The notes under the pieces were generated by a model that was not told the origin of the DNA, ran no database searches, and was given only the letters and a program-made list of their open reading frames with translations. From contig CBDEGU010000012.1 in the NCBI GenBank assembly GCA_965238045.1, positions 2,480,001-2,544,000 on the forward strand: a DNA stretch of 64,000 bases, given 5' to 3'. Positions 1 to 8,765 of this stretch are shown here, piece after piece (positions within the stretch are counted from its first letter, which is position 1; every line of letters starts with the position of its first letter). Origin of the DNA: CBDEGU01 sp965238045 (GTDB lineage: Bacteria > Acidobacteriota > Terriglobia > Bryobacterales > UBA6623). A program made the translations under genes and the position numbers.

Positions 1-1833
1 CTCGCGCTGATTCGACCAGACCACCGAACTCATCTTCGCGTAAGACTCCTCGTCATCGAGATCAGGCACGCTGAATTTCGTCTCGAACGTCCCCATCTTG
101 CCGCTCTGGTTTTCCCGCGTGAGGAACTTCAACTGATAGTCGCCCGGCGGCAGCGTAAAGCCGGAGTCATACTGCAACTGGCGGCGGGCGAGGCGTCCGG
201 CGTTCTCGCCTTGCAGTTTCACTTCGATGTGGTCCCGCAGACTGGCGATGAGTTTTCGCTTGCCGTCGCGCACCTGCGCGATGAAGTCGAGCGTTGTTTT
301 TTCCCTGCCGCCCTTGCGGGCCAGCTCGAACTCCGAGCCGGGTATCTTGACCGCCAGAGGTATGAAATAACGGTCCCGCCCGAGCCTGAAATAATTGACT
401 TCCAGCGCCAGGCTCAGATCCGTTACCGGATCGCCGAGCAGCAAAGCTTCCTCTAACTGACGCTCCTTGTCGGCGGAGCTGAAGTTGCGAAATTCCTTCG
501 GCCCGAAGTAACCCGAGCGATAGTCGATCTTAAGCCCGCGCCGGCCGGGAATGCGCAGCTTGACGCGCCGGAAACGGCCGTCGGTCTTATCGTTCGTACT
601 GTAGTAACCGAGGATGTAGTAGCTCGAAATATCCTTCTGTGCCTGGGTGATGCCGAGCGTCAGGTCGTTGCTGTCAAGCAGCGCCTTGCCGCCCGTGTCG
701 CTGGCCAGCGTGAAGAGAGTCTCCTGCTGATCGTTGAAGCGGTCGCGCCGCTGGCGCTGCGCCTGGCCTGAAAACGTGCGCGAGCCGCGGGCCGAACCCT
801 GCCGCGCGTCGCCCGCCGGGGCCTCGGCCACCAGGCCGCGCGCATCCACTGGATAGAACGCCATATTGGCCCGCAACGCGGCGTTGATGGTGGATCGCAA
901 CTGCGAATGATTCTCGACGCCGGTTTTCCCCACGCCGCTGGCGAAGTAGACCAGCGCTTTCTTTTCCGGCAGCGACGCCAGCATGTTAGCCGCCGATTCG
1001 AGAGCGCTGAGCTTCTGATCGGTATTGAAAACGTTGAACTCGGTCTCGTCGGAGACGAACGCCGAGCCGTCGTCCACGGCGGATTCCTCGTCCGTATCGG
1101 CCTCGCCGGCCAGCTCACTGGCCTCACCCATGCGAAACGCGCCGATTACCTCACGGAGCAGCTCGCGGTCATCGGTGAAATCCTGCAACACCCGGAGCCG
1201 GGTCGAAAAACTCATCACCGCGACCAGGTCCGCCGGAGCCATGTGCTCGTCGAGAAATCGCAGCGAGGATTTTTGCGCGCGAATCTGATCGGCCGGCGGC
1301 ATCGACGAAAAGTCGAAGTAAAGTACCAGCAGTCGGCGGTCGCGATAGCGCACCTTGCCGGGGGCCGAACGAGAGATATCCCGCCGGCGGAGAGTCTCGC
1401 CCTCGGCCCTCCCGCCGGCGGCGGTCTCCCGCGGGGTCTCGTCTGGGGTCTCCTCCGGCGCAGCGGCCGTTTTCGGCCTGGCTGCTTCCGCGCGCGGCGT
1501 CAGGTCGAGTCTCTGAAATTCGAAGATGGATATGTTTTGCCGCTTGCCGTCCTCCGCTAGCTCGAAGGCCGCGGCCGTTAGACCCTCGACCGGGTTTCCC
1601 TTGCCGTCACGCACCTCGACGTTAAAGACAACCAGATTGGTCGTAGACGTAAACTTCACGGTGGCTTCGGGTTCCTGAGCCGGCAGCGCCAGCACTGTTG
1701 CCAGTACTGCTGCCAGCATCAGAGCCAGCATCATCGCCCGTCCGGGCGCCGCGGATCTGAGCGGCCAGCCAATCGCCACCGGAAAACTCGCCTTCCGCCG
1801 CTCAAATAGCATGTAAGAAAACCTCAACAACAT
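1..1833 (-). CDS. VWFA-related acidobacterial domain protein (3' end outside window)
   Basis: The minus-strand frame is open from an ATG at 1833 to the left edge, about 611 codons, so the C-terminus is missing. The ATG follows AGGAAAAGG at good spacing and lies 15 bp after the TonB receptor stop, so the two genes are probably cotranscribed. After a hydrophobic export signal (MMLALMLAAVLATVLAL, about residues 34-50) come an N-terminal segment with VRDGKGNPVEGL and then a von Willebrand A-like core containing LLVLYFDFSSM and DLVAVMSFS. A later segment has the SYYILGYYS and DYRSGYF motifs typical of the TIGR03436 family. The protein is probably secreted or periplasmic. Function within the family is unknown; pairing with a TonB receptor is common in Acidobacteria. 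Confidence 0.85.
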   Translation of the reverse strand, partial: MLLRFSYMLFERRKASFPVAIGWPLRSAAPGRAMMLALMLAAVLATVLALPAQEPEATVKFTSTTNLVVFNVEVRDGKGNPVEGLTAAAFELAEDGKRQNISIFEFQRLDLTPRAEAARPKTAAAPEETPDETPRETAAGGRAEGETLRRRDISRSAPGKVRYRDRRLLVLYFDFSSMPPADQIRAQKSSLRFLDEHMAPADLVAVMSFSTRLRVLQDFTDDRELLREVIGAFRMGEASELAGEADTDEESAVDDGSAFVSDETEFNVFNTDQKLSALESAANMLASLPEKKALVYFASGVGKTGVENHSQLRSTINAALRANMAFYPVDARGLVAEAPAGDARQGSARGSRTFSGQAQRQRRDRFNDQQETLFTLASDTGGKALLDSNDLTLGITQAQKDISSYYILGYYSTNDKTDGRFRRVKLRIPGRRGLKIDYRSGYFGPKEFRNFSSADKERQLEEALLLGDPVTDLSLALEVNYFRLGRDRYFIPLAVKIPGSEFELARKGGREKTTLDFIAQVRDGKRKLIASLRDHIEVKLQGENAGRLARRQLQYDSGFTLPPGDYQLKFLTRENQSGKMGTFETKFSVPDLDDEESYAKMSSVVWSNQRE

Positions 1834-1848
1834 GATGCCCTTTTCCTG

Positions 1849-4800
1849 CTAGAACCGGAACCTCACATTCAAACGCATCGTGCGCATCGCCGCCGTATTG
1901 GTGGCGAGACCGAAATTCGAGGCGTTCACGGTCGTTCCCAACCGGCTGTAGCTGACCGTATTGGTCACGTTCGTGCTCTCGAGCCGGACATTCATCCGCC
2001 GCCGTTCCTCGCCCAGGCGGAAGTCGCGCCCGATGCCGAAATTTAGCGAGAACAAACCGGGCCCCGGAATCGTATTGCGCGAAGCGTTTCCGAAACGATC
2101 CGCGGGCGGGGTCGTAAACGCCGCCGGATTGAAAAAACCCGCTCCCGCCGTTACGCTCAGCCCGGTCGAGTCGGCGCGCCCCGAACCAACTGCTCCCGTG
2201 CCGCCGGTATTGGCCTGATTGCCAAGAATCGTCGCAGTGAAAGGCGTTCCGGAATTGGCCGTCAGGCCTCCGGTCAAGGTCCAGTCGCGGAAAATCGTCT
2301 CGAACAAGTTGCGCGACGGCGCGCCGCTGGCCCGGCGGGCGACCGGCGACGAGAGCACGAACTGCGTCGTCAGCGCATGCCGCTGGTCGAAGCTCGAAAG
2401 TCCGCGCTCGGCCCGCAGGTCGGTGTCGTCCTGCGCCACCACCGCCGCGCCGCCGCCAAAGGTCGAGACATTATCAATCGATTTCGCCCAGGTGTAGAAC
2501 AGGTTCGCCGACACCCCGCTCTGGAACCGCCGCGATAGCCGAACTTGGCCGGCGTGATAGATGGAATTGCCTTCCGAACTATCGAAGGTGAACCCGACGG
2601 CGTTGCCGATTCGGCGCCTCTCCTCGGCGGTCAGCGGAGAGCCGGGCGCGGCCCGGTTCGGCGAGCGCTGTGTGTCGAGCCGGGTTCCCTTGGTGCCCAA
2701 GTATCCGACTTCCAGCACCAACGAGCGCGGCAGATTCTGCTGCACGGCAAAGTTCCACGTCTGCGCGTAGCCCACCAGATAACGTCGGTCCACCGCGAAG
2801 GTGTTGGTGATGTCCTGTGAGGGCGCGGTCGCGAAACCGTTTTGGATGGAAAGAACACGATCCAGGCTCGTCGTCACCGTACCGGTGGTTGCGAACGGCG
2901 GCTGCTGGCCCAGCAGCGCTGCGGCCTGGTTGTAGACCGAGCCGTTGTAGTACCAGCCATAGCCGGCGCGCACCAGCGTCGACTGCTTCGGGAATGGCTT
3001 CCAGGCCAGTCCCAGCCGGGGGCCGATATTGTTGCGGTCCGGCTGGATCAGCCCCCTGGGAAACGCTCCGCTGTAGGGGCCGGCCGCCCCAGGCAGCACC
3101 GGAGCCACGGCCGTAAATCCCGGCGCGATGTCCAGGTTCACGAGGCGGTCATACTTCTCGTGAAACGGCTGGAGAAACTCGTAACGCAGTCCGGCATTGA
3201 TGGTGAAGTTCGCGCTCACCCGCCAGTCGTCCTGCACGTAGAGACTAAAGGCGCTGCTTCGAAAATACGTGTCCGGATTCCCGAAACGAATCGAACTCGA
3301 CTGCGGCTTTCCGAGCAGAAAGTCCGCGAAGTCGAAACCGGTCGCCGCTAGCGGCAGCCCGCGATCGTCGAACGCGCTCGTCCCCAGACCGCTGAATGTC
3401 AGTGTGCCGCGCGCGTTTTGGTCGCTAATGTTGTTGAGCTGAATCTTTCGGTAGTCGCCGCCCAGCGACAGATTATGGCTGCCGCGCACCAGCGTCACCC
3501 CTTCGCTGATCTGAAACGTCTGATCCCGCCGTAGCGACGGACTCGCGTCGGTCAAATTACCGAAATTCGTGAACGTCAGATTCGGCGGGCCGTAGTTGAT
3601 CGGATCGTCCGAGGTGCCCGTGATGCCGAGTTCCCCCGCCACATCCTGGCCAAAGGCAAAATAGGGCAGCGTCTGGTTGCGATTCCTGGTATAGCGGAGC
3701 TGCAAGCTGTTGATCACATCGGGCCGAAGATTGCGCGTCCACCCCAAACGGGCGCTCTGGGCCCGTCCGCCCCTGGCATCCACGAAGCCGAACGTCTGCA
3801 GGGCGTTGGATTGGCTCGACCGCAGGCTGTAGCTGAACGAGAGCCGGTCGGCGCCGCTGACATTTCGATTCACCCGCAGCGAGATGCTGTCGCTGTCGCT
3901 CGCCGCCGAACTGACGAACTGGTAGTTCTGCACTCTGCCGTTCTGGTTCGGCAGCGGCAGAAACGGCAGCAGCCCGTTCGCGGCCGGGTCGATCCGAGAG
4001 AGCGGAACCCGATTGCCAGCGAAAGGCTGCCCGGTTGCCGCGTCGTAGATGGTCACCCTCTGCTGCGCGATCGATTGAGAAAAGTCCCCCGCGCGTTCCA
4101 GAGACGAAGGCACCGTGGCCGTCGCATTGTAGGGATTGCGGCTGCGCGAGCCGCGATAATTCAGGAAGAAGAACGTCTTGTCATCACTGAAAATCTTTGG
4201 GATTTTCAACGGTCCGCCAAGCAGGCCGCCAAACTGACCCTGGCCGTAGGATGGTTTTTCGACCGTCTGTCCGGTGAGCGAATACGGGCGGGCGTCGAAG
4301 GCCGAGTTGCGCAGCGTAAAGTAGGCCATCATACGCATCCGGTTGCGGCCCGCGCCGATGCGATTGCCGAATTGCGTGGCGCCGCGCCGCCGCATCCATT
4401 CGGCGATGCGTGCCCGGCGCTCGGGTGAGAGGTTGCCTCGGCCCCGGCCCGGTCCGCCGCCCCGGCCGCCTCTGGCGCCTCGCCCGCCGGGTCCGCCGCG
4501 TCCTCCCCCTCCGCGTCGCCCGCCACGGCCCGCTCCAAAACCGCCGCCCCCCGGACCCCGGCCAAATCTCCCGGCAGTGGAAGCGGTGGCGCCGGTTTGA
4601 CCGCCGAAGGGATTCCCGGCCGGACCGGCCTGGCCGCCGAATCCGAATCCCGCGCCGCGTCCAAACCCGCCCTGCCCCTGTCGCGTCCGCAGCCCCTGAC
4701 TCAAACTCCCGGTTACCAAGAAGGACTCCGTCGCGTCTTGGGAGAGGTCACTTGTTACCAGAGCCGCTGGCATGGCCGAGAGTTCTTCGAATGTCCGGTC

Positions 4801-5205
4801 CTGTTCGGTCTGATTGACCGCTAGCCGCTGAAACCGCGCGCGCCCGCCGTTTGCGCGGCCGCGGCCGCGGCGGTTCCGCGCCGGCGGCGGGGCGGCGGCC
4901 GTGAGGGCCAACTCCCACTCGATCAGCGCATTCCGGCCGTTGATTGTCACCTCGCGCCGCGCGGGTTCGAAACCGAAGATCCGCACCTCGATGGACCACT
5001 CGCCCGCTGCAAGATTTTGGAAATGATAGAACCCCGCCTCGCCGGTCGAGGTTGCCAGCCTCGCCGTGCCCGATTGCGCGGTCACCGTCGCGCCGGGAAT
5101 CGGCAGCCCCCCGGACCGCACTCGCCCGCGGTGCTCCGCCGCGCTGAGAATGGAAACCAAGAAAAATAGGAATGCCGCCGCTCGCGTGACTCTCATCAGA
5201 CTCAA
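1849..5205 (-). CDS. TonB-dependent receptor with carboxypeptidase-regulatory-like N-terminal domain
   Basis: The product is 1118 aa, the size of the Oar/CarboxypepD_reg-like outer-membrane receptors abundant in Acidobacteria. It starts with a signal peptide (about residues 1-22), then a carboxypeptidase-regulatory-like fold (about 23-95; LPIPGATVTAQSG), then a plug-like segment and a long beta-barrel ending in the aromatic-terminated strand LNVRFRF. The barrel carries LFYTWAKSIDN and FNFGIGRDFR-type signatures. Between the N-terminal domain and the barrel, about residues 165-260, lies a low-complexity Gly/Arg-rich (RGG-like) stretch, unusual for an exported receptor. It is predicted to import a substrate, perhaps a saccharide or peptide, across the outer membrane; the ligand cannot be read from sequence. 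Confidence 0.9.
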   Translation of the reverse strand: MSLMRVTRAAAFLFFLVSILSAAEHRGRVRSGGLPIPGATVTAQSGTARLATSTGEAGFYHFQNLAAGEWSIEVRIFGFEPARREVTINGRNALIEWELALTAAAPPPARNRRGRGRANGGRARFQRLAVNQTEQDRTFEELSAMPAALVTSDLSQDATESFLVTGSLSQGLRTRQGQGGFGRGAGFGFGGQAGPAGNPFGGQTGATASTAGRFGRGPGGGGFGAGRGGRRGGGGRGGPGGRGARGGRGGGPGRGRGNLSPERRARIAEWMRRRGATQFGNRIGAGRNRMRMMAYFTLRNSAFDARPYSLTGQTVEKPSYGQGQFGGLLGGPLKIPKIFSDDKTFFFLNYRGSRSRNPYNATATVPSSLERAGDFSQSIAQQRVTIYDAATGQPFAGNRVPLSRIDPAANGLLPFLPLPNQNGRVQNYQFVSSAASDSDSISLRVNRNVSGADRLSFSYSLRSSQSNALQTFGFVDARGGRAQSARLGWTRNLRPDVINSLQLRYTRNRNQTLPYFAFGQDVAGELGITGTSDDPINYGPPNLTFTNFGNLTDASPSLRRDQTFQISEGVTLVRGSHNLSLGGDYRKIQLNNISDQNARGTLTFSGLGTSAFDDRGLPLAATGFDFADFLLGKPQSSSIRFGNPDTYFRSSAFSLYVQDDWRVSANFTINAGLRYEFLQPFHEKYDRLVNLDIAPGFTAVAPVLPGAAGPYSGAFPRGLIQPDRNNIGPRLGLAWKPFPKQSTLVRAGYGWYYNGSVYNQAAALLGQQPPFATTGTVTTSLDRVLSIQNGFATAPSQDITNTFAVDRRYLVGYAQTWNFAVQQNLPRSLVLEVGYLGTKGTRLDTQRSPNRAAPGSPLTAEERRRIGNAVGFTFDSSEGNSIYHAGQVRLSRRFQSGVSANLFYTWAKSIDNVSTFGGGAAVVAQDDTDLRAERGLSSFDQRHALTTQFVLSSPVARRASGAPSRNLFETIFRDWTLTGGLTANSGTPFTATILGNQANTGGTGAVGSGRADSTGLSVTAGAGFFNPAAFTTPPADRFGNASRNTIPGPGLFSLNFGIGRDFRLGEERRRMNVRLESTNVTNTVSYSRLGTTVNASNFGLATNTAAMRTMRLNVRFRF

Positions 5206-5585
5206 AAGGAATAGGCGCTGCCGTTGTGCCGGGCGTTACGAAGTGCTTGGAAGAGAATGTTAAATCCGTGTAAAAACCTAGTTTACGGGCCTGCTTCAGG
5301 GAAGAGGACCGTTCACGGCACGGGTTCACGGCTCAGGTTCACAGCACGGGCGCCGGAAGCCTTGGTCTCGCAACCAAGCCGCCCCCGCGGTTTCCGGCTT
5401 GACTCGAGGCGGGCCGGCAAACGCCGATGCTTTCCGAGACGGGCTCGAATTGTGACGACGATCAAACCAAGCTCGACCCCGAGGCTACAGTCACGGCCGG
5501 TTTAAGCCTATTGCTCCAAGCGGGCTGGCGAGAGCCGCGCGACACCTTGCGTCACGCGGCAACGCCTGCCGAGAAGGAGAGATCC
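5206..5585. other. Intergenic region, divergent promoters
   Basis: No gene is supported in these 380 bases between the divergent TonB receptor and the small hypothetical gene. It must hold the promoter of the receptor/VWFA pair. It contains three tandem copies of a 13-bp unit (next entry). An open frame on the plus strand starts at 5427 but lacks a ribosome binding site, so the downstream ATG at 5586 was preferred. Confidence 0.5.
5311..5349. repeat. Three tandem 13-bp repeats
   Basis: GTTCACGGCACGG, GTTCACGGCTCAG and GTTCACAGCACGG follow each other without spacer, differing at one to three positions. They lie about 105-145 bp upstream of the TonB receptor start. They could be a regulator-binding array or simple slippage repeats. 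Confidence 0.6.
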
Positions 5586-6005
5586 ATGGAGAACAATAGT
5601 GTGAACGCTGTGGAAACCCTCAGCCCGAGCGCACTGACGCCGGAGCTGATTGGGCAAATCGAGCGCGCCGCGCTCAGCGAAACGGCACTGCTGGCGCCAC
5701 GCTGCGGGAAGATCTTGAGGATGCTGCGCGAAGGCGCCGCACTCGAGAGGATTCAGCCGGAGTTGTGGCACATTCAGCGGGCGTTGTCGGCGCCGGGCGG
5801 GTTGGCAGCCTCCGCTGAGACGTTGCGCAAACTCGAAAAGTATCTGCCGTGCCGGGTCGACGAGATCATCGGCAAATCGACAGATTTCTTCCACAAGGAC
5901 CCCGCGCACCAACGACGGATCGTTTCCGACCCCAGCAACCTGCCGCACAAGGCGCAGATCACGCTGGGGCCGGAGACACTCGATCTGGAAGCGCCAGCGC
6001 TTTGA
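5586..6005 (+). CDS. Hypothetical protein, 139 aa
   Basis: The ATG at 5586 is preceded by GAGAAGGAGAG, a convincing ribosome binding site, which favours it over the longer frame from 5427. The product (MENNSVNAVETLSPSAL...) is mostly helical and charged, with no signal peptide or membrane segment. It contains a PCRVDEIIGKSTDFFHKDPAHQ segment in its middle and a hydrophilic tail. I do not recognise the family. Codon usage looks genuine. Convergent with the decayed esterase downstream. Confidence 0.6.
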   Translation: MENNSVNAVETLSPSALTPELIGQIERAALSETALLAPRCGKILRMLREGAALERIQPELWHIQRALSAPGGLAASAETLRKLEKYLPCRVDEIIGKSTDFFHKDPAHQRRIVSDPSNLPHKAQITLGPETLDLEAPAL

Positions 6006-6062
6006 GAGAGTCGATCCCCCCTGGCCGATCGCGCCGGGATAGAGCCGCAAGCAGAGTTTCCC

Positions 6063-6915
6063 TCACCCCTTAAGCCAGCGGTCAAACCACGCAAAGGCGT
6101 CCCGTTGCATGTCGAGGTCGAACTTGTGCGGCCCATCGTAGAAGGTGGCGCGGTAGCGATCCGGCACTCCGGCCCTGGCGTATACTTCGCCGAGAATACG
6201 ATCGGCGCGCTCCATCTCGGGCATGGTAAAGAGCGCGTCCTCACGATTGTTGAGCACCAGCACCGGGTTCGGAACGGCGAGCCCAGAATTTCCGGGTAAT
6301 CGAGATAGCACGGCAGGCCCGGAATATAGATCATCCAAGTGTGCGTATAGGATTTATTGAGCAAATAGTCGCGCCAGGTCGTCATCATCCCCACGGCGCG
6401 GGCGCAACGAATGCGTTCATCGAGCCCGGTCAGATAGACGGTCCGCGGGCCTCCCCCCGAGAGTCCGCGGCAGCCCACCCGCTCCGGGTCGACCTCGGGC
6501 CGTGAACAAAGGTAGTCCAGCGCACGCCGGTCCTCACCGCTGAAAACCCCAAGCCAGGTGGTCCCGGCGCAAAACAGGCTCTTGGCGACCAAGTGCTCGT
6601 GGCCTCCGGCGAAACGGTTGTAGCGCTCGATCTCCTCTTCCGACTCCGGCCTGCGCTCCTCGAGGTCTTTCCTGATCCCCTTCGGCAGATCCCCCGCCCT
6701 CACCCCGCGGCTGGCAAAAGTGAACGCATCATGAACGAGCACCGCGGAGGCGGTCCCGAGTCCGGAGCCAGCAGGAAATCCTGATATCGCTGACGGGCCC
6801 TGCGACGCCAGGCGTCCAGGTCGCCGCGCTCCGGCCGCCGGAAAGAAAGACGAGCAGGCTCTTCGCCGACAAGGTTCGCCGCCCACTCCCCATACGCACC
6901 GAGCATGTTTTGCAT
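6063..6915 (-). pseudogene. Decayed acetylxylan-esterase-like alpha/beta hydrolase
   Basis: Homologous protein is spread over all three minus frames. The N-terminus (MQNMLGAYGEWAANLV) starts at an ATG at 6915 behind GGGGAGGTG. Near 6750-6770 the frame changes to VLVHDAFTFASRGVRAG; relatives of this family have roughly 90-100 residues between these points, including the HDHGG-type segment, so an internal deletion is inferred. The nucleophile elbow is present as GLSGGG. Near 6280 a second shift joins YLDYPEILG to LAVPNPVLVLNNRED, explained by one missing G in a G run. The C-terminus GPHKFDLDMQRDAFAWFDRWL keeps the histidine region. The deletion alone should abolish activity; the G-run shift could be a sequencing error. 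Confidence 0.75.
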
Positions 6916-7015
6916 CACCCAAACACCTCCCCGTCTCTGCCCGTGTCCGGGCGGCGATTCGACGGTAGCCAAGGCACCGGCAACACGCTATCTTAGTATT
7001 GTGACGACTCAGCCC

Positions 7016-7633
7016 ATGCGGCGGGAGGACCAGCGGCCGGGATCCGGGGAGCGAAAAACAGCCGAGGCGAACGACGCCGCGAGCGAACCTTCCAGAGATA
7101 GCACGGCGGAGAACGCACCCCAGCCGCGCCCCGGCGAAGTGAAGCTGGTCTGGCGGGATCAGGAAAACGAGACGCACGCGGTGACGGGCGAGGTGCTTGA
7201 CAGCGCCCCGCAAGGAGCCGTCATCGCCCTCGCCGAACCGATACCCATGCAACAGACTCTCAGAATCTCGGGCACGCTGAGTTACACGGCGATAGTTCGG
7301 AACTGCCGCCGCGAGCAGAGCCGCCATATCGCCACGCTCGACCGTGTCTCGAAAGACCGCCGGGGGCAGCGCCGCACTTTGACCCAAGGCAAGGCCACGG
7401 CCAAGTTTCGCGGCGCCTTGGGGACCGACGCCTCGCAGGCCGTGGAGATCCGTGACATCACCGCCAAAGGACTGTGCATGGAGTCGGACCGGGCCTTCCA
7501 GGTCGGAGAGCGGGTTGTTGTCACCAGCGATGACTACCGCTGTATTGGAATCGCCCGCTACTGTAACCGTGCCGGCCGGCGTTTCGTGATCGGCGTCGCC
7601 TTTGACGCGCCGCCCGAGCCGGTGTCACGCTAG
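7016..7633 (+). CDS. PilZ-like domain protein
   Basis: About 205 aa from the ATG at 7016 (an in-frame GTG at 7001 is an alternative). The N-terminal 40 residues are hydrophilic and probably disordered. The rest carries two beta-rich segments; the second has DRRGQRR followed by RDITAKGLCM, which resembles the RxxxR and (D/N)xSxxG motifs of PilZ domains that bind cyclic di-GMP, though the Ser is replaced by Thr. Similar short PilZ-like proteins are common in Acidobacteria. c-di-GMP binding is inferred. The gene overlaps nothing and is followed closely by the ABC ATPase gene. Confidence 0.55.
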   Translation: MRREDQRPGSGERKTAEANDAASEPSRDSTAENAPQPRPGEVKLVWRDQENETHAVTGEVLDSAPQGAVIALAEPIPMQQTLRISGTLSYTAIVRNCRREQSRHIATLDRVSKDRRGQRRTLTQGKATAKFRGALGTDASQAVEIRDITAKGLCMESDRAFQVGERVVVTSDDYRCIGIARYCNRAGRRFVIGVAFDAPPEPVSR

Positions 7634-7661
7634 GCGTCGCCCCCGGTTCCCATTCTCATCC

Positions 7662-8459
7662 GTGCCCGAAGCCAACTCGAATTCTTCGCTCATCGACTTC
7701 AGAAATGTTTCCGTCATGCGGGGCGCTCGCACGGTGCTGGACCGCGTGACGTTGTCGGTCTCGCTCGGCGAGCACGTCGCGATCCTCGGTCCCAACGGGT
7801 CGGGGAAATCTTCGCTGATCAAGACGATCGCCCGCGAGTTACATCCGCTCGAATCGGGGCCGGGCTCCTGGCTGAAAATTCTCGGCAAGGATCGCTGGAA
7901 TATTTTTCACCTCCGTCCCCAGTTCGGCGTGGTCTCGCCCGACTGGGTGGAGATGTGTACCCGGCCGATCAGCGGCCGCGAGGCGGTCCTGTCGGGGTTC
8001 TTCTGCTCCACCGAGATTTGGCCGCACAATCAAGTCACGCCCGCGATGGAACAAAGAGCGGACCAGTTGATGGAGCAGCTCGAGATCGGCCATCTCTCCG
8101 GACACCTCATGTCGGAGATGTCCTCGGGCGAATCGAGACGAGTCGTCATCGCGCGCGCCCTGGTTCACGACCCCAAAGCGCTGATTCTCGACGAACCGGC
8201 AGCCAGCCTCGATCCGCGAGCCGTAGCCGCATTGCGGGGCATGCTTCGCCGCATAGCGCAATCGGGCGTGAGCATCATCCTGGTGACTCATCATCTGCCC
8301 GAGATCATCCCCGACATTCAGCGTGTGATCTTGATGAAGGACGGCAAAGTGTACCGCGACGGGGCCAAGGACGTGATTCTTTCCTCGGAAAGCCTCTCGG
8401 AGTTGTTTGACATGCCGCTGGAGCTGATCGAGCGCGACGGCTGCTTTCATGTCGTGTAG
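7662..8459 (+). CDS. ABC transporter ATP-binding protein
   Basis: The product has all ATPase motifs: Walker A GPNGSGKSS, signature SSGESRR (degenerate LSGGQ), Walker B ALILDEPAASLD, and a switch histidine in LVTHHLPEI. A GTG at 7662 gives a natural N-terminus just before the ATPase fold; an upstream ATG at 7602 would overlap the preceding gene by 32 bp. Length (about 265 aa) fits a single-domain ATPase of the YlmA/ModF-like type. No permease gene is adjacent, so the partner is unknown; it may be a soluble, non-transport ATPase. Confidence 0.85.
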   Translation: MPEANSNSSLIDFRNVSVMRGARTVLDRVTLSVSLGEHVAILGPNGSGKSSLIKTIARELHPLESGPGSWLKILGKDRWNIFHLRPQFGVVSPDWVEMCTRPISGREAVLSGFFCSTEIWPHNQVTPAMEQRADQLMEQLEIGHLSGHLMSEMSSGESRRVVIARALVHDPKALILDEPAASLDPRAVAALRGMLRRIAQSGVSIILVTHHLPEIIPDIQRVILMKDGKVYRDGAKDVILSSESLSELFDMPLELIERDGCFHVV

Positions 8460-8474
8460 GGCCTGGCGCCGAGA

Positions 8475-8757
8475 AGCTGGCAGCCCGTGGTAGAAGTCCG
8501 GCTGGACGCGCGGCGAGGATTTGCGGCCGCGGGCTAGGAGAGAGGAGGAGGATGATGCGGGACATCATCGACGACGAACGACAACGCCTGAGGTCGCAAG
8601 GCCTTGCCGCCCAAAGCGTTGCGAGCGGCGCGGACCCGGCAGCTTCGTTGCGACTCGGTTGGGATGAACCACATCCTTGCCCTCGTCACGCCTCACTTTC
8701 GGCCCTCGCCGCTCGCAACGCGCCAGTCCGATTTCTACCACGGGCTGCTGGCCGGCA
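8475..8757. repeat. Nested inverted-repeat element, about 280 bp
   Basis: This stretch between the ABC ATPase and glpX holds three nested dyads. The outer arms share CAGCCCGTGGTAGAA exactly (8481-8495 and its complement at 8733-8747) and continue imperfectly for about 30 bp. An inner perfect 15-bp inverted repeat pairs 8616-8630 (GCGTTGCGAGCGGCG) with 8707-8721. A short hairpin GATGATG/CATCATC lies at 8551-8569. A related arm (GGTAGAAGTTCGGCTGG) occurs at 46140 after another stop codon. A possible reading frame at 8552 with a good ribosome binding site runs straight through the dyads and has no recognisable product, so it was not called. Confidence 0.6.
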
Positions 8758-8765
8758 CTTGCGGG

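Noticed and set aside
5774..7387. A 537-codon minus-strand frame
   Set aside because: It mixes the middle part of the decayed esterase with antisense reading of the PilZ-like and small hypothetical genes. Only the esterase part is homologous to a real protein.
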